From contig CP099841.1 in NCBI GenBank assembly GCA_030062745.1, positions 18,417,398 through 18,481,397 of the forward strand: 64,000 nucleotides of DNA. The letters are read 5' to 3'. This DNA is from Capitulum mitella. Taxonomy: Eukaryota; Arthropoda; Thecostraca; Pollicipedomorpha; Pollicipedidae. The notes below the pieces were generated by a model. It was not told where the DNA came from, did not search any database, and was given only the letters and a program-made list of their open reading frames with translations. Made by a program: the position numbers and the translations under genes. Within the stretch, counting starts at the first letter, position 1. Each line of letters starts with the position of its first letter. This document shows, piece after piece, positions 11,477 to 23,300 of the stretch.

Positions 11477-14400
11477 TACATTTATTTCGTACTGTCTGTT
11501 CATTTTTTTGTTTGCCGGCTTGCTGAGCTTAACACCCCACGCTTGCAGTGTTTCAGACGGTTAATTTTTACCTACCTTAAGTCAGTCTCCCATGAGCCCA
11601 GAAAATCGCGCATGTTTCTGCATAATCGCCTGTATTATCCATTCCTCACCATCCATTATCCTGTTCACGCTCAATGTCCATTGCAACGGATACGTTAAAA
11701 ACCTCAGCGTCCTGAGAATTTGCACGTTTTTCCTGGCGACACCTGTGGGTCTTCTCGCCGTAGGGATTTCTCTTTATTTTTGTGTTATTTTCTTTAATGC
11801 TAGTTCCATGATACGATTATGGATTTTGTAGCTATACCACGCTGTTAGCAGACTTTAAGGAACACTAGAATAGGTATTTGCCCGACATCAGCCGAACGAG
11901 GTGCCCGCACTTTTTGATGAACTTTACCTCTGCAGGTGCTGTTTTACATTGTGCTTGGGCCAAAAGTGGTTCTTTCGAGGTGTCCTCTGTTAAGGATGTC
12001 CCTTGTGTGAGACAAACCAGCTCGTTTGTGAGATCTGTAGCACTAAGGCATTGTTGCAGGTGGTACAAGGCATCAGTTAACCAGGTTTTTAAATTAGCTA
12101 AAAGGCGACCCTGCATTTCACGAGAAAGTTGAACATGCCGCTGAAATTGGCAAAACCTGGAATTTAACCGATTTCCATGTTAGCGGGCAGTTCTAACAGT
12201 TCTTTATTACAACACTGCTGCTGGTCAATTTGCTCACTTTGCTCAGTCCGGAACGTAATTCCGGCAGTTCTTATTTTAACAGCGTGCTGCACGCATAATC
12301 CTGTACAGAAATACTGAGCATTGCTACGGCTCTCTCCGCTATATAACACGCACAGCGACTTGACCGAACTTGGCGGTACGTGCCGGTTGTTCCCCTTGGC
12401 GGGTTTATAGTAAACATTGTTGAGACTAACAAATCTCCTTCTCAAAATATGCACTAGTGATTTCATTATCTTACTAACCTATTTTTATAAGCACAGTAGC
12501 TTTCTTTACCGCGAAAAATAACTGTCTCACGATTCCGACGAATGCCTGATGTCTTCGTAGTGCCATCTATGGTCCAATCTGAGAACTAAAACCCAGTCGG
12601 TATTTCCAGTCGTCGTGGTAAAGAAACATAATTTGTGAATCACAAAATTTCGTATATTCATTGATTTTACGAACATTCGTAGAATTTCGGGCGCGCAAAG
12701 TGAACACGATAAGCTATATCACATCACCTGCTTCACATTTCATCATTCTCCTGGAAATGAACAAACCTGAAACAGCCAAGTCGGGGGAAAATATGAATCA
12801 GCATTTTCACCTGGCTGAAGGATTTTTTTATCGGTGTTGTTCAAAGCTGTTATCACCGTCGGTTTTCTGCCTCTTTAGAAGAAAGGACACCTGTCGAGTT
12901 TTGAAACGTGACAATCGCGTAGTAATCGCGACACCATCATTGTCATGAGATAAAAGAAGTTGAGATGTTGATGGGTGACACAAGTATGATTGTAAACTAG
13001 AGGTAAATCCGCGAGTTACCTGGGTGGTTTCGGTTCAGAATCAAAGCTTTGTGTCTCACGCAGACCTGTGCACCCGCCTAGTATCGTTATCTAAATAAAG
13101 GTACTAAGGCAGGCATCACAAGGTTTCCGCAGACGGACGATCCCAGATCCAACAAGTTGTTCGGTCACATGGATGGCATCTTGCCACTGCTGTCCTAAAT
13201 CATGCTTGTCTTGGATGGCATTTGTGTTTTTTGCGGCCCACTGCAAAATTTAGCGCCTCCAGCATCATCGGTTCCCAGACTAAAAGCCTGAACGGCAAAA
13301 CGTTTCCGCGCATACTACTATGGATATGGATACGCACAACAGCAACACATATCGGCTGCCACGTATCACGTGCTCCTGCCCGCCAATTTCCAGTATCCCA
13401 GCGGTAGCGGTTTTGCGTCAGTGAAGGAGGGTGTTAATCGCTTAGGCACCTCCCGTTTCCGTTTTGGTCTGAATCCATCGGAAGTGATCGCCTAGGTACC
13501 CGTCCGCTGTTCCAAGCTGTCATCGCACCAAACTGCGCCGATGGCGTTGGCCCAGTAGAAAACACAGGGATGTAAAAAAGGCGCATGCGTGTTGCATGTG
13601 ACCCGTTGCACCCTGCTTATCATAAGGGATGCCGTTTGATAGCCGTAATGCCGGCCTATGTACCCACCAAATTTCAGCCGCCTAGATCTCTGTTGACGGC
13701 ACTCAGAGGTCCCCGAGTCCGAATCGAAACACGTGCCTGAGGATCGCCACGTGGATCGCACGTGGGCACCATCCACATAGGCATGTACTCGCAAGGGGGG
13801 GGGGGCATGTTGTCACGAAGTCTTGAGTCAATAGCACCCGTTGTTTGATATGTACCCGTGCTTAATTTAATTCTCCAGTGGTCCGGCTGGCGCCACGCAG
13901 CACGTGCGCCAGTCGTGCCACGTGGCGTCAGCCACGCCACGAATCGCTTCGAAGCTTGCATCCCAATTCGCCCGGCGAGTCGGCCCACCCGATGTTGCCA
14001 CTTGTGTTGCGATGGGATGGCGCGTTCGCGCGCTAGACTCTCCGAAGCTTGGACACACTCACACTTGATCTAGACTTTTCCGAGCGGCCACCTTGTATGA
14101 AATCTCAGTTCGCTAAAAGCACGCAAAGCGCACTTTTACGTCTTTTGGTTTTCAACAAAGAAAACTGCATGTGTGAAAAAATCCCAAAATCCAAAATATT
14201 GTTTCGTCATTCATCTGATATGCGAATACGCCTTTCATATTTTTTTCTGCTAGATGTGCAAGGACGTTACTGCAACTTGAAGGTTGGTTGAGGTTATACG
14301 GAGAGGTTATTGCAATGGTTATACGTTAAGTTTTGACTGCATGCATGCATGCAGGTTAACACATGATTGCACCGGAATTAAAGCAGAGGACAAAACAAGT

Positions 14401-15450
14401 TTGCAGGGGCAAATAGGAAATCCCAGACGATGTTGTACGTGAACTTCGATGCTTGTTATCACACGACAGCGGAATATTTGACAGTCGTATCATCTCTCAA
14501 CCGCACTGAAGGCAATTATTCGGAGACCATAAGTATGACATAAGCATGGCCCATTTCAGTACAAGGAGTTTTTCTTCCCTCACCAGCCGGTTTATGAACT
14601 CTTAAAAGTGTGATGAACGCTTTATCGTGATTTAGTGTGTCGCTAATTTGTCACGTGTCTTAAAACCAGACGTGTCCGGACCAGTTGCGTAATGCCATAA
14701 AAACGTGACAACGAAATAAAAGAAAATGTGTTCCAAAATGCTGTTATCGAAACATTCTGTAATTGAAAACCGGTTAATCTGCCAGGGGCCGGCTTCATTC
14801 TATATCTGCCAGCACCCACTGGACTTCTTCGCGTGACAACCACACAGCTTTGTTTCATCGCAAGTCATTCAGAAAAGCTTTCACTGGTTTGCACAGCCAT
14901 GTAATTACCACAAGACAGCACTTTTTCCTCCGGAAATGCACAATGCACGACTGGTGTGGACTTGGGACCCATCCAAGGCACCGTCTGGCCAAAATTGTAG
15001 CGGGCTACAAAAAAACAGCCGCTTCCTGAGAGCGATGGGCTGCAGCCAACCAGTCGGGATTTTTACGTCTTCCTGCGGAAATTCCAATTAATGATTGTTT
15101 ATAGACGCATGCTGGTCCACCCACGTATGGGACAATAACGGGTTTAATTTTTAGACAGGCGTTAAATCGTGGACACACCATCAATAACAGGTTTACGTCC
15201 AGGACGACTTTTGCTCGTCAGTCGTCCTAATCGCCGGCGACGTGTTCAGATAGCCGATGATCCCGTGTGATGAGCGGTCATCTCATGTCGCGCCAGGTGT
15301 CTCCAACGGATGGTTCATGCGCCCTTTGTAAAGACCAGTACGTACTTTGTGCAGTGCAGCCGACGCGTGTGCCCACGTTTGGCGTCCGCCTTTCTCGGCG
15401 CCGTAGCTATTTCGCTCTTCTCGGAAGGTTATACCGAAAAATTCCCGTCT
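8800..15450. other. Gene-free region
   Basis: No exon supported. Open frames are below about 120 codons apart from one GC-biased 195-codon frame on the - strand (9639-10226), which has no recognisable domain. Other contents are a TA run at 11438-11474, an uninterrupted G run near 13795-13805, and a short ATGC repeat at 14339-14354. Confidence 0.45.
11438..11474. repeat. (TA)n microsatellite
   Basis: Short TA run of about 18 units; no inverted partner was found around it. Confidence 0.9.
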
Positions 15451-16055
15451 CTGAGCTTTGCATCGGCATTCTGACGCCGCCGTGTCCCGGAAGATTTTTC
15501 GACTCCAGTTCGCGTGGGAGGCGCCATTTCCGGGCGAAAGCTGTGGCGTGCTGCGGCACGGCGGTCTCGGGCGGCGATCTTTCCCACGGCGTGCTGGCGC
15601 CGGTGGCCAGTGAGCCGGGAGCGTATCTCCGGGCCCGCGGCGTACTAATGGCCTCTGCAGGGGCCGGCCGGTGTCACTGGCCTCCTCTCCACACTCGGCT
15701 GGCGGCGGCCGGGGCAGGCGGGGATCGGACCCGCTCTGCCGATGGGCAGCGCCGGGCGGCGGACACGGTCGGCGCCTTCGAGAGGCAGCTGTCCGTTTTG
15801 TCGGATACAGGCACTGCCGGGGTGGCAGAGTGATTTTTTGTTGTCTCGGGCAGCCTTGTGGTCGTCGGGGCGCGATTCCTGCGTAAAGAATAGCCTCGGG
15901 TAGGCTGCTGCGCCCGCGAGTTTGCTCCACAGTCCCCAAGGACTGTCGGGCAAGCTCAGACTCGGCCGCAGCGGACCGTGTGGAAAAACTCCGGCGCGGT
16001 CACAGTTGACCGTCTGAGGACTCCGGGACTCGCCACATCTCTCCGAGTCCAGTCT

Positions 16056-16072
16056 GGGGGGGGGGGGGGGGG
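16056..16072. repeat. G17 homopolymer
   Basis: Seventeen consecutive G. A similar G13 lies at 16486-16498 and a C20 at 32177-32196. Such runs are prone to length error in assemblies. Confidence 0.9.
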
Positions 16073-16325
16073 CTGGGTTCTGGCGGCAGAGGCCGGCCGG
16101 GCGGGTCGGCGGCGGGCCGCGTCCCCTCGATTTCCGGCCGGAAGGCCCGGCGGCCCCTCGGCGGCGGGACACGCCTGGCCGACGGCCCTGATGACGTCAG
16201 CGGCGCTCTGACGGCGCGCCGGGGCGCCGAGGCAGTGCGCGAGCGGCGGCAGCGCGGGCGGGCGAGGAGCGAGGCCCGATCAGTGCACGGCCTTACGGAG
16301 CGGACGGACACGACTGGAGCCGGCC

Positions 16326-16353
16326 ATGGCTGAGCTGCGCCGGCCGGCCGCTG
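16326..16353 (+). CDS. Possible 28-nt first coding exon
   Basis: An ATG in strong context (GCCATGG) opens nine codons (MAELRRPAA plus one base) and is followed at once by a consensus splice donor, CTG|GTAAGA. It sits at the downstream edge of the CpG island. No matching downstream exon was identified on the + strand in this window, so the gene would have a long first intron, or the call is wrong. A GT-AG partner leaving one base of a codon would be needed. Confidence 0.25.
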
Positions 16354-17032
16354 GTAAGACCTGCGTCGGCCGCTGGTGGCAGGCGGTCCGGCGCCGCTTG
16401 GCTCCGGGCCGGTGCGGCTCCGGCGTGCTGTTGATCGGCGCGCCGTCTCTCAAAGAACCCGTTGTGAGGCCGCACTGGTAGTGCAGGGGGGGGGGGGGAC
16501 CGCTCCGCCCTGCGACGGCAGGCGCCGCCGCGCTCAAGTCGGCCGCTGATGGGAGATTGTCGTGTTCGGGACGCGGCGATCTTTCTCGGATAACGTGTTG
16601 GGCGATCCAGGAACGAGGCCTGATGAACCAGTCGGCAGCTAGTGGGTGGATGTATCGGCTTCCGCAGGAATGTGCCTGCTGGTTTGTGCAGGAGCGCGCC
16701 ATGCGATGCGGGATGGGTGGACACAATGCCTGTAATGAACAAAAAGTAGTTGTGAAATGCCATAAAATGCTTCTTTGTGCAGAAACCACGAAACGAGCCA
16801 GTCGAACGGGTGCTGCATATGCATATGAGCATGTGCCTGCTTAGTAAAAAATTGACTTGTTATGGAGCGGGCCCCAACACTACCTTTGCAGAGGAAATGC
16901 GGTTCAGACACATGCAATCGAGGACTCTCCATGGACAGCTTAAGCTGCAACTTTTTCCAAGGAACAGGGGTCTGTGATTCGAACACAATGTTATGAAGAC
17001 GCCGACTCGGCCAGCAATTGATCCCGGACACT

Positions 17033-17589
17033 AGCCCCGTTTCAATGGCACTAGGCAATCCGGATTTCCCTTTAAATCCCGATTTCATAGGTCATGGAAA
17101 CACCTCTTTTAGCAAAGTGGATTGGATTTGTGAATTTGAATTGGAAAAGAAGATTTCGCGAGGAAATCCAAATTACCCGTGAATTGGACGCATATGACAA
17201 CATTATGCACCGCGTTTGTTTTGGTGTCCTTCGAAAGGGGAGCTAGCGCCGAAATCAGTTTCTTGTCTGTTGGCGGCTTGTTGACAAAAAGAAAACGGTA
17301 AATTGGCACTACAGTGTTCTCAAATCTCACACAACACCAGCCCGTTACAGCAAGCTCAGTCCATTTGGTAATCTTCTTTGGAATTAATTTCCGTACGCTC
17401 TGAAGGGAAATTTCACACACGCGCCGTAATTGGCTGCTAATCCGAGATTTCCCGAAGTAATTCGGACCTTGAAATCTCGAACGTAATCCGGATTTGCTGT
17501 GTATGGTCATGGAAACGCCATCTGAAATCCCGATTTGCCTCCCGAGGGATATGAGACTTGTAATCCAGCCCTGTCATGGAAACGGGGCT
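17033..17589. mobile_element. Non-autonomous TIR element (MITE-like), 557 bp
   Basis: The left end begins AGCCCCGTTTCAATGGCA and the right end is its near-perfect reverse complement (TGTCATGGAAACGGGGCT). Further inside, a second pair (a TCATGGAAAC word at 17091 and again at 17507, with AATCCCGATTT nearby on both sides) continues the similarity. The interior is rich in AAATCC/GGATTT words and encodes no transposase. No convincing target-site duplication is visible. It resembles MITE families common in invertebrate genomes; the superfamily cannot be assigned. Confidence 0.5.
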
Positions 17590-18581
17590 GTTGCTAATAA
17601 GTTTTTTACGATCAAGGAACGAAGCGTTTTTCTTAATGGCCATCCGGCGTCATCACCTGTGATCTTTCATGTTTAAGGTTGCCCTGTTCACCAGATGCAA
17701 CGGCAAAATGTCACAAGATAGCTTCTTTGTTCTTTAAACGAGCATTATGAAACGTGGGGGATAATGTAGTCTGCTCAAGTCACATCATTGTTGTTCAGTA
17801 TGCCTAACTTGTTTCTCGAATTCCTTCTCCCTTTCACAGTGTTGTACGAAACATTTCACGGTTTTGGGAATAAGTCATAGAAACCTCAGGGTACTTGCAC
17901 GGCTTCATTTACTCTTTTCCCCACAATCTGTGTAATGGCCACCGTTTGAGGTGTTGGGCGGAAATTCGCTGAAAAAGAAATACGTTTGTTCGAATGGATT
18001 TCTCATCCTGGTCGACTTTTCAAGAAATCCATTTGTGTGACCCAGCAAATGCTGCTGATTTCGGCACTCATTTTCTATAAAATGCATAGAAGTTTCGAAA
18101 CGTAATTTATCTAAAATTATATTTTGTTATCACCCTTTGATCACGAAGCAGTAAGGGTGTTCTGTTAACACTAACTGACCTGCGTACCCTCCTGTGTCAA
18201 GCAACAGTTGCCATGAGAATGCAAATTAAAAGAACACAGCACAGATTCACTGACGATCGCCTCGAAACTTCTTAAATGAAGAGTTTTGGGTGGTGATGTA
18301 TATCATAAACATAATCTTAAGGCTAAAACCAACAGCTTTGCCGTGTGAGTTTAAAACACACATTGTAAAGGCGAAACCTCCCTCTAGTAATTCCTAGGGA
18401 ACACAATAAAATATCACGACTTCTTAGGGGTTTGGAATTATACTCAGAAGTACGAAAGATCATTTAACCATTGGCCATGCGGATGATCGTAACGCTGTGC
18501 GCGGTGAACGGAATGTCTGAAATGCAAAAAGTAGCAGCGAATCCAAAAGCGCCCATAGAAACGGCCAGAAACAAGTTGCTT

Positions 18582-19477
18582 CTAAAAAGGATCCAATCTG
18601 TGTCCTAACTCTTGTGAGGGATGTCGGACGGACCGGGAAAATGACCGGTGACTGGGCCCGCTTTTGAAGCAGCTCGTGGAACCTGTACCGTTTATCCGGC
18701 GGGGCTCAGCAGTAGTGCTCAGCCATGTGCAACAGGTCCTTGAAGTAAGCCGGAGTCGCGGCTGCCCTTCCACCCTGGGCGTCACGCTCCGGCCTGGTCG
18801 GAGCACGTACGGCGCACTAAGATCGGGACTGGCCGAGTCGCGTGCGGCCGCCTGGTGCCCCACGTGCACCGTCGGAGCTCAGGTCCTGTAATCCTGTATC
18901 TTCCTCGGCTCACGCCAATCTCCGTGCGTGCGGTCGGAGATCAGCATCTCTCTATCCCGCCAGCATCTCATCACTCTCTCAAAAATGGCCGACTCTGGCG
19001 TGTCCTGCGCAGCCAGACGGGCCGCAGTGACAGGGGGCAGATCGAGGCTAAATCTCGGCATTCTGGCCAGGTTTGCTAAGCACGCGACGCTCCCGGGAGG
19101 GGTGAATGAACTAGCGGCTCTCAGGATGCATTTTTGCATGGCTGCGAGGGATCCCTGTTCGTGGAAGATCGCTTGCTGCGCCACGGGTGAAGGACCTCCT
19201 TCTTATCTGTTCATCTCAGATGCATTGGGGTAAACATGCCACGGGTTAACCACGGGCGTGTCACGATGGTCGACGATGTCACTGACCGTCCTGACCAATT
19301 CCGGCGATTCATCACCACCACCGGATGTGGGCTGGTCGTAAACTCCGTAGAAGACGCGCACAGTGAACTTCTTCGACCTCTTTTCAACCTTTTTAAAAAT
19401 GCGTCTTGCGAAGGCGATATCGGATATTGATATCAGAGGTATGTTTGTATCAAAGCGGTGTTGGAATTTTCCTAAGT
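18582..19477 (-). pseudogene. Broken unidentified coding region
   Basis: One - strand frame stays open for almost 300 codons, interrupted only by a TAA at about 19186 and a TGA at about 18880. At roughly 50 percent GC, chance would give a stop about every 20 codons. The translation is varied and not low-complexity, with segments such as VRVFYGVYDQPTSGGG and FERVMRCWRDREML. Near 18740 the coding sense seems to shift by one frame (continuing as AYFKDLLHMAEHY and DKRYRFHELLQKRA), suggesting a frameshift. I do not recognise the family. A retrotransposon gag-like protein or a decayed host gene are both possible. No flanking repeats were found. Confidence 0.45.
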
Positions 19478-19914
19478 CTAAATCGTCAGCGCATCTCGGA
19501 GAACAGTATCGCAGCAGGCAATCAGTTGTCGTTTTTTGACGCCCAACCGCCAGCGGGGCCAGTTTTTCTTCGCCGGAGAAGGATCAGCGAGCGCTATGCC
19601 CGGCTCGCGGGTCAAAATCCCTGCAGAACAGCGAGATCCATCAGATTGAGGGCCAGACAAGCTGCCGCCTCCGAGCATGCCGTCACGGCCGCGCCGGCTG
19701 CCCGCCGCAGAGCGGTCTGGCATTGCAAAGGTGACATTGGCGTTGTCCCGCTGCCGGGGGGCCGGGCCGGGCCGTCGGCCTGGCGGCGCCGTGTCCCTGC
19801 TCTCCGTCCGGGCCGGGGCCGGTCACGAAAGCTGCCACGGCCCTGGGCAGCTGCAGGCCGCACAGGCTCGTACGGACCTCTGGCCCTTTTTGTTCGGCTT
19901 TGCACCGTGGCACT

Positions 19915-20145
19915 GCAGCGCTCTTTGTCTTTGTCGTCTCCTCCGCTCTCCCTCCCGCTGCTGGCTCCGACTATTTTTCTGTCTGTGCTCTTCCCTCCTG
20001 TCTTCTCCCTCTGCATTGGCTTCCCCTTCTGTTCATTTCCCCCTTCTCTCTCCCCCTCCCTGTCTCTCGCTGTCTCTCCCTCCCTCTCCCTCACTCCCAC
20101 TTTTTCTCTTTCTCTCTTGCCCTCTCTCGCACTGATGTTTGTCTT
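19915..20145. repeat. Polypyrimidine (CT/CCT) tract
   Basis: About 230 bp consisting mostly of C and T on the + strand, with CTCTCC and CCCTCC words in many variants. It opens a Ser/Leu/Pro-rich frame on + and an Arg/Glu-rich frame on -, both artefacts. Such mirror-like tracts can form triplex DNA. Confidence 0.8.
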
Positions 20146-20339
20146 CTTCCTTGACGATCCTCCACGAGACGGTTTTCTGAATCGTTTTTCGCATGTTCGT
20201 CTCATGTGGCTGACGTTGCATCGGATTCCTGTCTCCACCCCGTCAAACGCCAAGTCCTTGTATACCATTCCACGTGCGATTGCGGGCGTCGAAAGTCAGC
20301 TGGCTTTTCTGCGCTGCCAGGAGTCGTTCCGCTGATCTG

Positions 20340-23300
20340 TGGCTCTCCAGCTCAGCTCTAGTCCGACCGATTAGCCCAGTGCATGCTACCTTAACAGCGG
20401 CTGTGGTTGGCGGCCTCCCCCGCGGGCGACCTGTTTGACTCTCATAGCCGGGCCGGCCGCATCGAGCAAACACCTGCCAATCTCGCCGGACTTTAATGGT
20501 CCTCACACACGGGTAATGAATGATGTCATTCTGGTTCTCCCCTGCAGCCGGTGTATCGGCCGCATCTCGGGCGTCTGTGGCGGTCGCCGCGCTCTTAAAG
20601 CGCTGCTTCCATGAACCTGTGTGATTCGGTCGGTGTTAGAGCCGTGCTCCGGGCACACGAGCATCCGTCAGCGACGAGACGTCGTCTTAGTCCTGTCATT
20701 TTGTCAAAAGTCATCCTGATTTTTGATGACTATTGAACTGGAGATAAGATCTGTGGGGCTAATGTGCTTGATTGGCAGTATTCTTTATTCTGACGTAATC
20801 CGTATATTGAAAGTGTTCATCAGAGTTTAAATGCAATATATCATTTCAGATTCGAACAATAACCACAGAAAAGAAAGCGACATCGGAAGGTTTTTGTTTT
20901 ACGTGCAATTGTGTCTCTGTCACTTCGATGCCCATATTCAATCGTATATGATTAATCCACGCTCAGCCCGAACTACATCATGAGTGCTTTATTCGAGTTC
21001 AATGAGAAGCTGATATAGTCATCCTTGTTTTTAATTTTCTTCTCCATTGTGCAGTGGTACAAGAGAATGACACTAGTCTGGACCCATGAATATTTCCCTT
21101 TAACTGTTGAGTTTTTAGTTTCGTTTTCCTATAAGCTCTGGCGCTACTAGTCAAAGAGATGAAACAGCGAATAAAAATTCGACTGAAAAAGTTTGCCTTC
21201 ATCCTCAACCCGGTAACACCTCGGAGGTCATCATCCAAGGCTACTGAGCTGCGGTTTTAGTCCAAGAAGAAACTGTGGTGAAAATGTTTTACACCACCAG
21301 CTCTGCGAATGTGTGTCGGCGTCTTTTTTGCAACCCACAATGCGGCTTCCAAATGCGATACACCCGGCCAACGAACTTTTGGTTTTCCAGATCGGTGCTC
21401 AGACAGTGTTCACCAGAGATGAGCCTTGAACCTTGTGTGCGCGGTTGCCGGACCTCGAGTTCTGCGAACGGACAGCCGTGGCCTTCCTAGGATAAAGCTC
21501 GGCTCTCATGAATCGAATTCCAACAGCGCCACTCCTTGGGGGCGCCAAGCCGTCGTCGGCAGCCTGGCCTAATTGACAGCCATTAGGTTTCCGTTTCTGG
21601 GAACCTCCCCGGGCCAGGTCCAATGTGGTGACCTCGGGCGCGGCATGCCCTTGGGCTGGAGCCGGTTTGAAAATTCGGCTACATTAGGGCGGTGGCAAGC
21701 GTCATCGTTGTAGGAGCATGTGTCTTGTGTTCACAGTGATATGAAAGAGTGACGGAGGTAGTGAGCGGACCCCTGCGGGCAGTCCAGCCCCTGTCCCCGA
21801 GGACGGGATACATTGACCTGCCTCAGTTTTGGAGGTCCGATGGAGGCCAGCTGGATTAGGGGCAACGGCGGACGTTCGGAGTTGCACGTGCGGTCAGGAT
21901 GGATCAAATGCGGTTCGTGCAACGCCGGAAAAATCAGTCCCCAGATATTTGTGGACGTTCGTGACTTTGTGTAATCGTAAATGCCTGTCGCAGTGGCGAT
22001 TCCCAGAGTTTCCGTTTCCTCGCTGATCTCTAAGCCGCTGGTCTCGGTTGAGCACGCTAACAGACGTTGCAGGTTACGATCGTGTGCACCATTAAGTTGA
22101 ACTGCCCGGCGCGTGTTGCCACCAGTTTGCGTCACCAGCGCTCAGCCTTGAGCGTTTTCAATCCGTTGGCACGATTCAGAGTGGTTGTGATGTTCATTAA
22201 TGCTGTTTCTACTGCACGCACCTAAAATACAGTTAGCGATAGTGACCGTTTGAAAGCCCATAGGGCCCAGCAAAGGCGGTGACCACCACTCAAGTTAACG
22301 TGCGATGCTAATCAATGGAAGTAACAACCGAAAGTCGTTGTCGATCGGCTTACTTGCCCATGCGTCCCGTTACGTGTCCTTGAGGCGACCTCAATGGCTA
22401 CTCTGCTTCATGATCATTTGAGCTCAGGCCGCAAAGACATGGCTTTACGGCTGTCAAGTACCTTCCTGCTCCGCGTCGGAAACACCTGCCCCAGTGGCAA
22501 TGAGCGTTACTACCCAACATCACTTCCGCTGCTAGCCGTTGCCTCCCAACCAAGTGAGACCGGCTGCCAGCTAGGTGTTATGCAATAACCAGAGTCCATC
22601 CGTGAGCTTGGATGGCCAGCCGACGCATATGACGATGAGCACGTCCTTAAAGCCGGAAGTTTTGATCGTAAAAACCCTACACTTTATGCAGATATCGGGC
22701 GGTTTGCCAACCGTACATTTCGGGGAGACATCAGACGGTTAGCCACGAAAGAGGGTTCGGAGCAGACGAGGTCGCAATTCAGCTGACGGTGCATGGTTCC
22801 GGAACCAAGACGTCACTGCTCATTGACGGGCTCTGATGCATCTTTATTTCCATTGAACATCTCCGCTGCACCAAAACGCAGGATGTCGTAGGCGTATGAC
22901 GACGAATTAGCAGCACTGTTTTAGCCTATGTTCAGTTACACTCAACTTTGCAAGATGTATAATTTTGATTTATTTCGGCTGTGAATGGTAGCCACTGGTT
23001 CCAGAAGCACAAAAACAAGAAATGTGGTATGACAAAAACGTGGAGTAAAGCACGATGTGCGTCTAGCTGAACAGAAAAATGTAAGATGTGCCCAGCTGAA
23101 AAAAATCGGTCCTTTCCTGTATGTATCTTTTGCTGGTTGAATAATTTAGCCAAACGACAGCAGTACCAATGGATGATAATAATAAGCGTGCTGTGATAGG
23201 GAAGAAAAAAGCAGATTCAAATCTAGGGAACAGATGTTGTTTAGCTTGGGAAAACCTCAGCAGCTGCGTGCAGCGTTGGGCTCTCGTTAATTTCAACATT

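Larger units (their letters stand above)
15480..16353 (+). promoter_or_regulatory. CpG island with CRE and G-tract
   Basis: A GC- and CpG-rich block ending at a possible first coding exon. It contains a perfect TGACGTCA octamer at 16192-16199, about 130 bp upstream of that ATG, and an uninterrupted run of 17 G at 16056-16072 that could form a quadruplex. The arrangement (island, CRE, short exon with consensus donor) is typical of animal promoters, but no transcript evidence is available. Confidence 0.4.

Noticed and set aside
19406..20335. 309-codon + strand ORF
   Set aside because: It owes its length to a GC-rich patch and a pyrimidine tract that lacks stops. The complementary frame is equally open.
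21731..22135. Possible LINE reverse transcriptase fragment (- strand)
   Set aside because: A phrase resembling the region after the catalytic box is present (NLQRLL ... GLEIS), but no YADD box or neighbouring RT motif could be found on either side.
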